DNA of 64,000 nucleotides from JAEUPI01 sp963814435 (GCA_963814435.1 CAWFCV010000023.1:62001-126000), one strand, 5' to 3'; counted from the stretch's first letter, positions 6,334 to 15,225 are shown. Made by a program: numbers and translations. Notes: generated by a model not told the origin, from the letters alone.

Positions 6334-7965
6334 TCAGTATCCGATCGCCGCCCCGTCGCTGCGCGGATCACTTCCCCCACTCCGCACCCCCGTCCGCGCA
6401 TCGATCGTGATCCCGTGCGCATGCCCGGCCAGCTCGTTCCAATCGCTCCAGCGGTCGATAACGTGGCCGCGGCGCTCAAGCTCGTTGATGGTCTCGCCCG
6501 GAAACCGCGCCTCGATGTGCAGCGTGTCGCGCGCCTCGCCGAGCGCAAAGCGCCCTGAGAGCCAGCGCGGTGCCTGCACGGCCTGCTGGATGTCGAGGCC
6601 GTGGTCGATCATGTTCACGTAGGTCTGCGCGTGGATCTGCGGTTGCCCGTCGGCACCCATGCAGCCGACCACGCCCCACAGCTTGTTCTGTTCGTTGAAG
6701 GCGAGTGAGGCGATCAGCGTGTGCAGCGGCGTCTTGCCCGGCGCCACGCAGTTGGGGTGCGCGGGGTCCAGCGAAAAGTACGCACTGCGGTTCTGCAGCA
6801 CCACGCCGGTGTTGCCCGCCACCACGCACGAGCCGAACACGCCGTACAGGCTGTTGATCAGCGCGGCGGCGTTGCCCTCGGCGTCCACCGCGGCAATGAA
6901 CACGGTGTCGCCACGCAGGCTGCCGTGCGAGGGCACCTTGTTCCACGGCAGCGCGCGGGTGGGGTCGATGAGGGCGCGGCGCTCGTTGGAATAGGCCTTC
7001 GAGATCAGCCGCTGCATAGGCACATCGGCAAACAGCGGGTCGGCCAGGTGGCGGTCGCGGTCGTGATAGGCAATCTGCTTGGCCTGCACCATCAGGTGCG
7101 CGTGGTCGGGGCCCAAGGGGTCCAGGCGGTGCAGGTCGAGTGGCTCCAGCAGGTTCAGCATCTCCAGCACGGTGAAACCTTGCGTGGGCGCCGGCGTTTC
7201 GTAGATCGTCACGCCGCGGTAGGTGCCTTGCAGCGGCTCGCCCCAGCGCGCGGTTTGTTGGCCTAAGTCGGTGGCGGTGAAGAAGCCGCCTTGCTGTGCG
7301 CTGTAGCGAGCCAGCTCGCGCGCCACGTCGCCGCCGTAAAAGCCGGCGTGGCCGCCTTGGGCCAGCGCCTCGATGGTGCGCGCCAGGTTGGGGTTGCGCA
7401 GCGTGCTGCCGGCCTGCGGCGCGCGGCCGCCGGGCAAGAAGATCGCTGCGCTCTCGGCGTGCGGCGCCAGCTCGGCCGCCGCGCCGTTGATCCAGCCCGC
7501 CAGCCGCTCGGTGACGGGAAAGCCGTCGCGCGCGTAGTGGATCGCCGCGGCCAGGTCGCGCTGCAGCGGCAGGCGGCCGTAGGCCTGGTGCGCCGCCACC
7601 CAGCTGGCCACGGCACCGGGCGTGGTCAGCGTGGCGGGCAGGATGCCGCGAAACGGGATCTCCGTTTTGTGCCCGCGCTCGTGAAACCACGCCGCACTGG
7701 CGCTCGCCGCGGCGCGGCCGCCGCCGTCGACGTAGCGCACGGCGTTGGCCGAAGCGTCGTAGATCAGCCAGAACGCATCGCCGCCCAGGCCCGTCATGTG
7801 CGGGTAGATCACGGCCAGCGTGCTGCTGGCGGCGATGGCCGCGTCGACTGCGGAGCCGCCGGCTTGCAGGGCGTCCACGCCGGCCTGGCTGGCCAGGGCG
7901 TGGGGGCAGGTGACCATGCCGCCGGGGGCGGTGGTGGCGGGGCGGGGCGCGTAGGTGATGGTCAT
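6334..7965 (-). CDS. ggt: Gamma-glutamyltransferase family Ntn-hydrolase
   Basis: A 543-residue protein of normal GGT-family length with no obvious export signal. The autocatalytic processing site and nucleophile is Thr354 in LRGDTVFIAAVD, which would become the first residue of the small subunit. Family blocks visible are GLGGDAFWLIYD, GMVTCPHALAS near the N-terminus, GVVLQNRSAYFSL and APGKTPLHTL. The family hydrolyses gamma-glutamyl bonds (glutathione) or related acyl amides; without an export signal an acylase-type substrate is also possible. Two partial copies of its 3' end (R2, R3) lie downstream, separated by TA modules. The ATG at 7965 aligns with the family start. Confidence 0.88.
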   Translation of the reverse strand: MTITYAPRPATTAPGGMVTCPHALASQAGVDALQAGGSAVDAAIAASSTLAVIYPHMTGLGGDAFWLIYDASANAVRYVDGGGRAAASASAAWFHERGHKTEIPFRGILPATLTTPGAVASWVAAHQAYGRLPLQRDLAAAIHYARDGFPVTERLAGWINGAAAELAPHAESAAIFLPGGRAPQAGSTLRNPNLARTIEALAQGGHAGFYGGDVARELARYSAQQGGFFTATDLGQQTARWGEPLQGTYRGVTIYETPAPTQGFTVLEMLNLLEPLDLHRLDPLGPDHAHLMVQAKQIAYHDRDRHLADPLFADVPMQRLISKAYSNERRALIDPTRALPWNKVPSHGSLRGDTVFIAAVDAEGNAAALINSLYGVFGSCVVAGNTGVVLQNRSAYFSLDPAHPNCVAPGKTPLHTLIASLAFNEQNKLWGVVGCMGADGQPQIHAQTYVNMIDHGLDIQQAVQAPRWLSGRFALGEARDTLHIEARFPGETINELERRGHVIDRWSDWNELAGHAHGITIDARTGVRSGGSDPRSDGAAIGY

Positions 7966-7996
7966 GGGCTCTCGGGCCGAAGAGCCGGAGTGTCGC

Positions 7997-8341
7997 CTAG
8001 AGGTGTCGCGGCAGGTCCATTGCCTCATGCAGGGTACGAAGCACCTCGATGACAGCCGCCTCGTCGCTGTCGCGAACCCGGAAGATGACGATGTGCCGGC
8101 CCTTGCGTCCACTGCGTGCCACGTGCAGCGAGCGCAGGCCAGGCGCGATGTCGTCCCTGGGTATGGCGCCCGGCACGGCCGGACCCTGGCTCAGCGCCTC
8201 GATGGCCAGGCTCAACGTGCGCGCATAGGTCTGCGCCTGCCGAGCGCCGAACTGGCCAGTTGTCCAGCGCACGATCTGCTCGAAGTCGGCCTCCGCCGCC
8301 GACGCGAGCCGAACGGCCCACCCACGGCGCTTGGCGCTCAC
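7997..8341 (-). CDS. parE: ParE/RelE-superfamily toxin
   Basis: A 114-residue ParE-like toxin with RLASAAEADFEQIVRWTTGQFG at the N-terminus and GLRSLHVARSGRKGRHIVIFRV, the basic beta-sheet typical of the fold, in the centre. Characterised ParE proteins poison DNA gyrase, while RelE relatives cleave mRNA; sequence alone does not decide between them. The start is a GTG that overlaps the antitoxin stop (GTGA). Confidence 0.87.
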   Translation of the reverse strand: MSAKRRGWAVRLASAAEADFEQIVRWTTGQFGARQAQTYARTLSLAIEALSQGPAVPGAIPRDDIAPGLRSLHVARSGRKGRHIVIFRVRDSDEAAVIEVLRTLHEAMDLPRHL

Positions 8342-8634
8342 CGCTTGGGCTTGGCCGTTGCTGCAATCGCCTTGTCGGCCACCGTCTTCAGGTGGCGACG
8401 CAGCGCGTCGGGCGATTCGAAGGCGACGTAGCGACCCTCATCGGCGTCGGCGATGCCCGCCTTCACCGCCTCGCGCAGCGCCTTGAGGCGGACCGCTTCC
8501 TCGGCATCGCGGCGCTCCACGAGCCGCAACCCGTCGCGCAGCACCTCGCTGGCATTCTGATACCGACCCGAAGACACCAGCTTCTCCACGAACTCCGCCT
8601 GGTGATCGGTGAGCACGACGTTGCGAGTGGGCAT
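8338..8634 (-). CDS. parD: ParD-type ribbon-helix-helix antitoxin
   Basis: A 98-residue antitoxin whose N-terminus (MPTRNVVLTDHQAEFVEKLV, then SGRYQNASEVLRDGLRLVE) is the classic ParD ribbon-helix-helix with a GRYxNASEVLR signature. The C-terminal half is charged and ends AKPKR. The start chosen is the ATG at the conserved MPTRNV; an upstream in-frame ATG would add 44 unconserved residues across the promoter. Its stop overlaps the parE start by four bases. A -10 box within a small inverted repeat lies about 29 nt upstream. Confidence 0.87.
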   Translation of the reverse strand: MPTRNVVLTDHQAEFVEKLVSSGRYQNASEVLRDGLRLVERRDAEEAVRLKALREAVKAGIADADEGRYVAFESPDALRRHLKTVADKAIAATAKPKR

Positions 8635-8656
8635 GGTTTCGGTCCATGTGATTGGT

Positions 8657-8671
8657 TGGCAGATTATGCCA
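8657..8671 (-). promoter_or_regulatory. parD promoter/operator
   Basis: TGGCA (8657-8661) and TGCCA (8667-8671) form an inverted repeat around a minus-strand CATAAT -10 hexamer (8668-8663). A ParD dimer bound here would block the promoter. No clear -35 box is present. Confidence 0.45.
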
Positions 8672-8719
8672 TCTCCCTTGGCCAGGCCAGTGTCAGCGAA
8701 TGCGCCGCGCGCCGCATCC

Positions 8720-8760
8720 CACCATGAAATTCCCACATCTCGTGCGGGAATTTCATGGTG
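8720..8760. repeat. Perfect 15-bp inverted repeat with an 11-nt loop
   Basis: The left arm CACCATGAAATTCCC (8720-8734) and right arm GGGAATTTCATGGTG (8746-8760) are exactly complementary. The arms are AT-richer than their surroundings. They sit between the parDE promoter and the next gene on the plus strand, outside any credible coding region. A dyad of this length could be a cruciform, a regulator site or a scar of a lost element. It has no T-tract, so an intrinsic terminator is less likely. Confidence 0.8.
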
Positions 8761-8845
8761 CCGCAAACGGCGGGCTGGCAGGCTTGAGTGTCAGGCGCAC
8801 AATCCAGGCCGCGTCAGACCAACCCTCACGAAGAAGGAGCCAAGC

Positions 8846-9580
8846 ATGGACGGTGCCACGACAAGCTCGACGAACGCGCGCACGGTCGACGCCGGCCGCG
8901 GCCTGGCCTGGTGGACCGACGCCTGGGCGCTGTTCACCAAGGCCGCCGGGATGTGGATCGTGCTCGGCATCCTGATGTTCCTGCTGCTGGCCGTGGTGAG
9001 CTTCGTGCCGATTCTCGGCGCGCTGGTGTCGACGCTGCTGGTGCCGGTGTTCATGGCCAGCTGGGTGCTGGCGGCACGCAAGGTGCAGGCCGGTACGCCG
9101 CTCGAGGTGGGCGACCTGTTCGTCGCGTTCAAGGGCGACAAGCTCACGCCGCTGATCATCGTGGGTGCGCTGCTGATGGCCGCCGTCGTGGTGCTGGCCG
9201 TGGTGGCGGGCATGCTGGGCATCGGCGCCGTGTTCGGCATGATGGCCGGCGGCCACATGCGCAGCGCCGGCGGCATGATGGCGGCCTTCGGCGCCGGCAT
9301 GCTGGCGCTGCTGGTGGGGCTGCTGATCGGCGTGCTGATCGGCATGGCCACCTGGTTCGCGCCGTCGCTGGTGGTGTTTCGCAACCTGGCGCCGGTGGAC
9401 GCGCTGCGCACCAGCTTCGCGGCGTGCCTGAAGAACATGCTGCCGTTCCTGGTGTACGGGCTGATCTACATCGCGGCGTCGATCGTCGCGTCGATCCCGT
9501 TCGGGCTGGGCTGGATCGTGCTGGCGCCGGTGACGCTGCTCACCGTGCACACCTCGTACGAGGACTTGTTCGGCGCCTGA
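8846..9580 (+). CDS. BPSS1780-like integral membrane protein
   Basis: A 244-residue polytopic membrane protein. About six hydrophobic segments are visible, beginning with AAGMWIVLGILMFLLLAVV (about residue 32) and ending with GLGWIVLAPVTLLTVHTSYEDLF. The middle is rich in Gly/Met/Ala (MMAGGHMRSAGGMMAAFGAG). A good AAGAAGGAG ribosome binding site lies 6 nt before the ATG. It resembles the BPSS1780 family of Burkholderiales membrane proteins, whose function is unknown. It converges on a LysR gene that ends 11 nt away. Confidence 0.75.
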   Translation: MDGATTSSTNARTVDAGRGLAWWTDAWALFTKAAGMWIVLGILMFLLLAVVSFVPILGALVSTLLVPVFMASWVLAARKVQAGTPLEVGDLFVAFKGDKLTPLIIVGALLMAAVVVLAVVAGMLGIGAVFGMMAGGHMRSAGGMMAAFGAGMLALLVGLLIGVLIGMATWFAPSLVVFRNLAPVDALRTSFAACLKNMLPFLVYGLIYIAASIVASIPFGLGWIVLAPVTLLTVHTSYEDLFGA

Positions 9581-9591
9581 GCGCCGGTCAG

Positions 9592-10491
9592 CTACGCCGC
9601 GGCGGCCAGTTCGCGCGGGATCGCCTCGGCCAGAAAGTCGTACACCCGCCGCACCAGCGCGCTGCCGCGGATTTCGCGGTGCACGGCCAGCCAGCACGGC
9701 AGCGGCGGGATCTGCAGCATCGGCAGCAGCGGCACCACGCCGCGCCAGTGGCGCAGGTTGTAGGCCGCGGCAAAGCCGATGCCCGCGCCGGCGGCGATCA
9801 GCCGGCCATAGGCCACCTGGTCGTCGGTGCGCAGCGCAAAGTGCTCGCGCGTCAGCGGGTAGCCCAGCGCCGCAAAGCCGCGCAGGATGGCCGGGTCCTT
9901 GTCGTAGCCGATCAGCCGGTGCTGCAGCAGCTCGGCCGGTTGGCGCGGCGTGCCGGCGCGCTTGAGGTAGCGCTGGTGCGCGCAGGCGGTGATCGGGATG
10001 TCGGCCAGCTTCTTCGCGATCAGCGAGCCCTGCGCCGGCCGCACCATGCGCACGGCGATGTCGGCCTCGCGCCGCAGCAGGTTGGACAGTTCGTTGCTCG
10101 ACACCAGATCGATCGCGATGCCGGGCTCGGCCGCCTGCAGCGCGGCCAGCACCGGCGGCAGCAGGTAGTTGGCGGCCACGTGGCTGGTGCTGATGCGCAC
10201 GCTGCCGGTGGTGGCCGCGCTGCGCTGGACCAGCGCGCGCTGCAGCGTGGCGGCGCCGCCTTCCATCTGCCGGGCCGCGTCGGCGATCGCCAGCGCGGCC
10301 GCGGTGGGCGTCACGCCGCGGCCGGTGCGCTCGAACAGCGGCACCTTCAATTGCGCCTCGAGCTCGGCGATGTGGCGCGACAGCGTGGGTTGCTGCGCGC
10401 GCAGCTTGCGCGCCGCGCCCATCAGGCTGCCGGCGTCGAGCACCGCGACGAAGCTCTTCACCAGCGCCCAGTTGAAACTCTCGGCAGACAT
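9592..10491 (-). CDS. LysR-family transcriptional regulator
   Basis: A 299-residue LysR regulator. The helix-turn-helix lies in residues 1-60 (FVAVLDAGSLMGAARKLRAQQPTLSRHIAELE). The effector domain follows, including TTGSVRISTSHVAANYLLPP and IAAGAGIGFAAAYNL. It is divergent from the oxidoreductase gene at 10594, which it probably controls. The start is the ATG at 10491 in front of SAESFNWALVKSFV; an in-frame upstream ATG would add 12 residues. Confidence 0.87.
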   Translation of the reverse strand: MSAESFNWALVKSFVAVLDAGSLMGAARKLRAQQPTLSRHIAELEAQLKVPLFERTGRGVTPTAAALAIADAARQMEGGAATLQRALVQRSAATTGSVRISTSHVAANYLLPPVLAALQAAEPGIAIDLVSSNELSNLLRREADIAVRMVRPAQGSLIAKKLADIPITACAHQRYLKRAGTPRQPAELLQHRLIGYDKDPAILRGFAALGYPLTREHFALRTDDQVAYGRLIAAGAGIGFAAAYNLRHWRGVVPLLPMLQIPPLPCWLAVHREIRGSALVRRVYDFLAEAIPRELAAAA

Positions 10492-10593
10492 GCATAAATG
10501 TATACCTCGCTTGCCGGCTTCGGCCATTGCCGGATGCCGATTGGCTCGGCCACACTGCCGTCATTGCCCACCGTCCCTGTCGAGGTCACCCCC

Positions 10594-11588
10594 ATGAACA
10601 CCGCTTCCACCGTTCTCGTGCTCGGCGCCAACGGCCGCTTCGGCGCCGCCGCGGTACAGGCCTTTGCCGCCGCCGGCTGGGCCGTGATCGCGCAGGCGCG
10701 GCGCGCGCCGGCGTCGCTGCCGCCCGGTGCGCGGCACCTGGCCATCGACCTGGCCGACACCGCGCGCCTGGCCGCGGGCGCCGCCGGCGCACGCGTGGTG
10801 GTCTACGCGGTGAACCCACCCTACACCCAATGGGCCGGGCAGGCGCTGCCGCTGGCCCGCCTGGGCATGGACGTGGCGCAGCGGCTGAACGCCACGTTCA
10901 TGCTGCCGGGCAACGTGTACAACTTCGGCGAAGACATGCCCGCGCTGCTGCGTGAAGACACGCCGCAGCAGCCGGGCACGCGCAAGGGCCGCATCCGCGT
11001 CGAGATGGAGTCGGAGCTGCAGGCGCGCACGGCGCAGGGCCTTCGCGGCATCGTCATCCGCGCCGGCGACTTCTTCGGCGGCGGCAGCGGCAGCTGGCTG
11101 GACATGGTGATCACCAAGTCGCTCGGCCGCGGCAAGCTGGTCTACCCCGGCCCGCTGGAGCTCGCGCACGCCTGGGCCTATCTGCCGGATCTGGCGCAGG
11201 CCTTCGTGGCCGCCGCGTCGCGCGACGAGCTGCCGGCCTTCACGCGGCTGCACTTCGAGGGCCACACGCTCACCGGCGAGCAGCTGCTGGCCGCGGTGGA
11301 GCGTGCCGCGGCGATCGCTGGGGCACGCACCCGCCAAGGGCTTCAAGCGCGGCGGCATGCCGTGGAGCTGTGATCAGGATCGGCGGCCTGCTGGTGCCGA
11401 TCTGGCGCGAGATCGTCGAGATGGCCTACCTGTGGCGCGTGCCGCATGCGCTGGACGGCCGCGCGATGCAGCGCATGCTCGGCGTGCTGCCGACGACCGA
11501 CATCGACGTCGCGATGCGTGCATCGTTGCAGGCGCTGGGGTTCGGCCATCGGCCCGCGGACGACGCGCCGCAGGTGCGCACCGCCTGA
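10594..11588 (+). CDS. NAD(P)-binding Rossmann-fold oxidoreductase (3' part frameshifted)
   Basis: The N-terminal nucleotide-binding motif is VLVLGANGRFGAAAVQAF (GxxGxxG). It is followed by NVYNFGEDMPALLRED and VIRAGDFFGGGSGSWLD, as in extended-SDR/NmrA-like proteins. The first frame stops at 11373, but KGFKRGGMPW continues in a second frame and RIGGLLVPIWREIVEMAYLW to the stop at 11588 in a third. Two single-base errors (about 11310-11335 and 11368) would rejoin a ~330-residue protein. It diverges from a LysR gene. The substrate is unknown. Confidence 0.78.
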
Positions 11589-11594
11589 GGTGGC

Positions 11595-12086
11595 TCAGCG
11601 CACGAACTGGTCGACGTAGTCCGCGCCGAGGCCGCACTCGATGTAGTGCGTGCGGCACATCTCGAATCTTCGTGAACACGTCTTCGTAGCCGGTGTGCTG
11701 GCCGCGCTCGTCGACGTACACCATCGCGCCGGCGATGTTGAAGAAGGTGATCATCTCGGGCGCGCCGCCGGCGGCCTCGTCGACCACCAGCGTGTGGATC
11801 TCGCCCGGCGGCTCGTAGACGAAGAGCCCTCGCTGGCCACCCAGTCGTGCTCGAGGTAGCGCCACGCGCCCTTGATCACGTAGCCGGTCACCCAACTGGG
11901 GTGGATGTGGCGCGACAGCACGCCGCTCTTGCGCACGCGCAGCAGGTTGCACCAGCTGCCGGTCACGGTGTTCAGCAGCAGCGGGCGGAACCACACGTTG
12001 GGCGCCTGCGGCACCCACACGCGCTCGTCGGCGGGAATCGCCTGCACCGCGATCTCGGGCTGGATGCCGGGCAGCTGGACGATCAT
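11595..12086 (-). CDS. Cupin-fold dioxygenase-like protein (frameshifted)
   Basis: The pieces read MIVQLPGIQPEIAVQAIPAD, then LSRHIHPSWVTGYVIKGAWRYLEHDW with cupin-type histidines. After a break near 11835 come FVYEPPGEIHTLVVDE and ITFFNIAGAMVYVDERG, and after a break near 11660 THYIECGLGADYVDQFVR. The assembled ~160-residue protein resembles the 2,4'-dihydroxyacetophenone dioxygenase-like cupin family. It is the third gene of a KDG-kinase/SDR operon, 20 nt after the SDR. A GGAG ribosome binding site precedes the ATG by about 8 nt. The exact reaction is uncertain. Confidence 0.72.
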
Positions 12087-12106
12087 CGGGATGCTCCGCA
12101 AGGCCT

Positions 12107-12841
12107 TCAGGTGATCAGGTAGCCGCCGTCCACCGGCAGCACCGCGCCGGTGATGAACCCGGCCCACGGCGACGCGAGGAACAGCGCCGCGCCGGCCACG
12201 TCGTCGGGCGTGCCCCAGCGGCCCAGCGGCGTGCGGCCGACGATGGTGGCGCTGCGCGCGTCGTCGTCCTGCAGCGCGCCGGTGAGCCGGGTGCGGATCC
12301 AGCCCGGCGCGATGGCGTTGACCCGGATGCCCTCGGCCGCGTAGGCGATGGCCAGCGACTTGGTGAGCTGCGCCACGCCGCCCTTGCTGGCCGAGTAGCC
12401 CGGCACCAGCCCGCCGCCGAAGAAGCTGAGCATCGACGCGGTATTGATGATGCAGCCGCGCGTGACGGCCAGGCGCGGGTGCGCGGCGGCGCAGGTGCGC
12501 ATCGTGCCGTTCAGGTTGACGTCGAGCACCTGCGCGAACACCGCGGGGTCGTGCTCTTCCTGGCGGCGGATGATGCCGGCGCAGTTGACCAGCACGTCGA
12601 GCCGTTCGATCGAGCCGATGCGTTCGGCCACCTCGACGTCGCGCCGCACGTCGAGCACCAACAGCGTCACGCCGCGCAGCGCCTCGTCGGCGCGGGCGCG
12701 CTCCACCTCGTCGGCGGTGGCGCCGGTGACGGTGACCACGGCGCCGCGCGCGGCAAACGCCGACGCGATGCCGGCGCCGATGCCGCCGGTGCCGCCGACC
12801 ACCAACACATGCTTGCCGTGAAACGTATCGGGTTCGTTCAT
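12107..12841 (-). CDS. SDR-family oxidoreductase
   Basis: A 244-residue classical short-chain dehydrogenase. The cofactor motif GGTGGIGAGIA is near residue 16, NCAGII follows, and the active site has INTASMLSFF and YSASKGG (catalytic Tyr and Lys). The C-terminal IAPGWIRTRL and FITGAVLPVDGGYL are standard. It lies 34 nt after a 2-keto-3-deoxygluconate kinase-like gene, so a sugar-acid or uronate role is likely (KduD-like), but the substrate is inferred from context. Confidence 0.87.
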   Translation of the reverse strand: MNEPDTFHGKHVLVVGGTGGIGAGIASAFAARGAVVTVTGATADEVERARADEALRGVTLLVLDVRRDVEVAERIGSIERLDVLVNCAGIIRRQEEHDPAVFAQVLDVNLNGTMRTCAAAHPRLAVTRGCIINTASMLSFFGGGLVPGYSASKGGVAQLTKSLAIAYAAEGIRVNAIAPGWIRTRLTGALQDDDARSATIVGRTPLGRWGTPDDVAGAALFLASPWAGFITGAVLPVDGGYLIT

Positions 12842-12875
12842 CGATCGCCTGATGCCTGGAACAGCGCCCATCGTC

Positions 12876-13814
12876 TCACGTTGCGCGATGCAATGCAGCG
12901 CGCACGGTGGCCGCGTGGGGAATCGGCTCGACCGCGCCGTGGCCCTCGGTGGACAACGCGGCGGCCACCGCGGCGTAGCGGCCGGCGTCGAGCAGGCTGT
13001 CGCCGGCCACCAGGCGCGCGACGAAGGCGCCGCCGAAGGTGTCGCCGGCGCCGGTGGCGTCCACCGCGCGACAGCGGTGCGGCGCGATGCGGTGGCGCTG
13101 GCGGGCGTCGGCGACGATCGCGCCGCGCGCGCCGAGCTTGAGCGCCACCACCTTGGCGCCGAGCGCGAGGCAGCGGTCGACCAGCGCATCGTCGTCGGTC
13201 AGGCCGGTGATCGCCGCCAGGTCGTCGTAGCTCGGCAGGCAGATGTCGCAGCGGCCGATCACGTCGAGCATCACCGCACGCGCGCGATCGATCGACCACA
13301 GCTTGCGGCGCAGGTTGGTGTCGAAACTCACCCGCACACCGGCGTCGCGCGCGAGTTCGATGGCCGCGTAGCCGGTGTCGCATGCGCTGCTGGAGATCGC
13401 CAGCGAGATGCCCGACAGGTGCAGCACCCGGGCCGCCCGGATGCGCAGCCGGGGCAGGTCGGCCGGGGTCATGCGGCTGGCCGCCGAGCCGGCGCGAAAG
13501 AAGTCGAAGTGGTGCCCCCGCGCATCGTGCGTCACGATGTACACCGCGGTGTAGGCGTCGGGGTCGACCTTGACGCTCGAATGATCGACCGCCTCGCGCG
13601 ACCACAGCGCGCGCAGCATCGCGCCATAGGTGTCGTCGCCCAGCGCGCTGAGGAAGCCCACGCGCGCGCCCTGGCGCGCCGCCGCGATCGCAAAATTCGA
13701 GCTGTCGCCGCCGAAGCCCTGCAGGTACAGCCGGCCCACGCCCTCGCCGGTCTGGTTGAACTCGACCATCGGCTCGCCGTAGGCCAGGATGTCGAGTGCG
13801 TGGTCGTCACCCAT
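12876..13814 (-). CDS. kdgK: PfkB-family sugar kinase, probably 2-keto-3-deoxygluconate kinase
   Basis: A 312-residue PfkB-fold kinase. The N-terminal LAYGEPMVEFNQTGEG and GFGGDSSNFAIAAARQG match KDG kinases, in which GGDxxN contacts the sugar acid. The C-terminal anion-hole motif DATGAGDTFGGAF carries catalytic Asp258. The product would feed KDPG into the Entner-Doudoroff pathway. It is first in an operon with an SDR and a cupin protein, which looks like uronate or aldonate breakdown. The overlap with the end of the preceding histidine kinase is only a few bases. Confidence 0.85.
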   Translation of the reverse strand: MGDDHALDILAYGEPMVEFNQTGEGVGRLYLQGFGGDSSNFAIAAARQGARVGFLSALGDDTYGAMLRALWSREAVDHSSVKVDPDAYTAVYIVTHDARGHHFDFFRAGSAASRMTPADLPRLRIRAARVLHLSGISLAISSSACDTGYAAIELARDAGVRVSFDTNLRRKLWSIDRARAVMLDVIGRCDICLPSYDDLAAITGLTDDDALVDRCLALGAKVVALKLGARGAIVADARQRHRIAPHRCRAVDATGAGDTFGGAFVARLVAGDSLLDAGRYAAVAAALSTEGHGAVEPIPHAATVRAALHRAT

Positions 13815-15225
13815 CGGCGCATTGTCGCGCGCGTCGCGCGCCGGCTGCGCGGCCGATCAACGGGCCGCGGCCGCCGCCATCGGCCAGCGCGCGCGTGACC
13901 TCGAGCCCCGGCTGCGGCGTGGCGGAACACCAGCGTGCCACCATGCGCCTGCGCCACCAGACGGCACAGGTACAGGCCCAGGCCCACGCCGCCGGTGGCT
14001 GCGCTGGCGCGCGCTGTCGGCGCGGTAGAACGGCTCGGCCAGGTGCGCGAGCTGTTCGCCGCTGACACCGGGGCCGAAGTCGCGCACGCTCAGCGCAGCT
14101 GGCCGTCGCCGTCGCGCGCCAGCACCACCAGCGGCGGCGACGCTGCGCCGGCGCTGTGGCGCAGCGCGTTGTCGACCAGGTTGCGCAGCAGCAGGCGCAC
14201 GCGCATCGCGTCGACCGCCACGCGGGCCGAGCGAGTCGTCGACGCCGCAGCGTCACCGCGTGCCGCGCGAACTGCGTGGCCAGCAGCTCGCGCACCAGCG
14301 CGGCCAGGTCCACCGCTTCGGTCTGCAGCGCCGCATGGCCGCTGGCCAGGCGCTCGCTTTCCAGCAGGTCGGTGATCAGGTCGCGCATCTCGCCCAGGTC
14401 GCGCAGCAGCGCGTCGCGGTGCTCGCCCTCGCCCACCAGCTCGGCGTTGACGCGCGCCCGGGTCAGCGGGCTGCGCAGCTCGTGGCTGATGGCCAGCAGC
14501 AGCGCGCGCTTGGCGTCGAGCATGCCGTGCAGGCTGTGCGCCATTGGATTGATGCGCTCGGCCAGCTCGCCGAGCTCGTCGCGCCGCACGACCGCCGATC
14601 GGCTGGCCGAAGTCGCCCGCACCGAAACGCGCCACGCCGGCGCCGATGTCGTCGAGCGGTCGCAGCAGCCGGCGCACGGTGGCGTAGGCCAGCACGGTGA
14701 GCAGCAGCAGCGCGCCCAGCGTGATCCAGCCGAAGACGCGCGGCCGGTCGCTCGGCAGCGGCCCGGCCAGGCCGAAGGTGATGCGGTGGCCGTCGGCGGT
14801 GCTGGCGCACCAGGCCCCAGCCCTCGGCGCCGAAGTCGCGCTCGCCGTCGTCGTTGCCCCAGCGCCGGTGCGCGCGCGACCTCGGGGTGCGAGTCGTAGC
14901 GCACCTGCGGCCCGTCGATGCGCACCGAGATCGGCAGCCGCGCCACCAGCGCCTGCGCGCGCGCCGCGTCGGGCGGCGAGCCGATCTCGGCGGCCAGCTT
15001 GTCGACGTAGTCGGCCACCATCGGCTTGGCGTAACCCTGCCAGCCGCTTTGCAGCACACGCTGCATGCCGAACAGGAACACCGCCGGTGGTGGCCAGCGC
15101 CAGCAGCAGGAACAGCGTGACCAGCCGCCACTTCAGCGAATGGCGCCAGCGCCGCCGCGTGGCATGCCAGCGCCGATGCGCGGCGTGCCAGCGGCGCGCG
15201 CTCGGTGCCGCGGCGCGACCGTCAC
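13807..15225 (-). CDS. Two-component sensor histidine kinase (many frame breaks)
   Basis: All expected parts are present in order but in alternating frames. They are a first membrane segment (SLKWRLVTLFLLLALATT), a periplasmic part (GWQGYAKPMVADYVDKLAAE), a second membrane segment (WITLGALLLLTVLAYATVRRL) and HAMP-like RPLDDIGAGVARFGAGDFG. Next come the H-box AISHELRSPLTRARV, the N-box RNLVDNALRHS, the G1 motif RDFGPGVSGEQ and the G2 motif GVGLGLYLCRLVAQAHGG. At least five breaks occur in 1.3 kb. The start is not certain because a break lies near it. It follows an OmpR-type regulator gene with which it must pair. Confidence 0.75.

Noticed and set aside
787..8634. Possible integron or superintegron cassette array for the TA modules
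   Set aside because: No integrase gene and no attC-like structures follow the modules; the repeats between them are ggt fragments.
8753..10564. A 603-codon minus-strand frame over the membrane protein and LysR genes
   Set aside because: It gives no recognisable protein; the sequence it covers is explained by the BPSS1780-like gene and, in another frame, the LysR gene.
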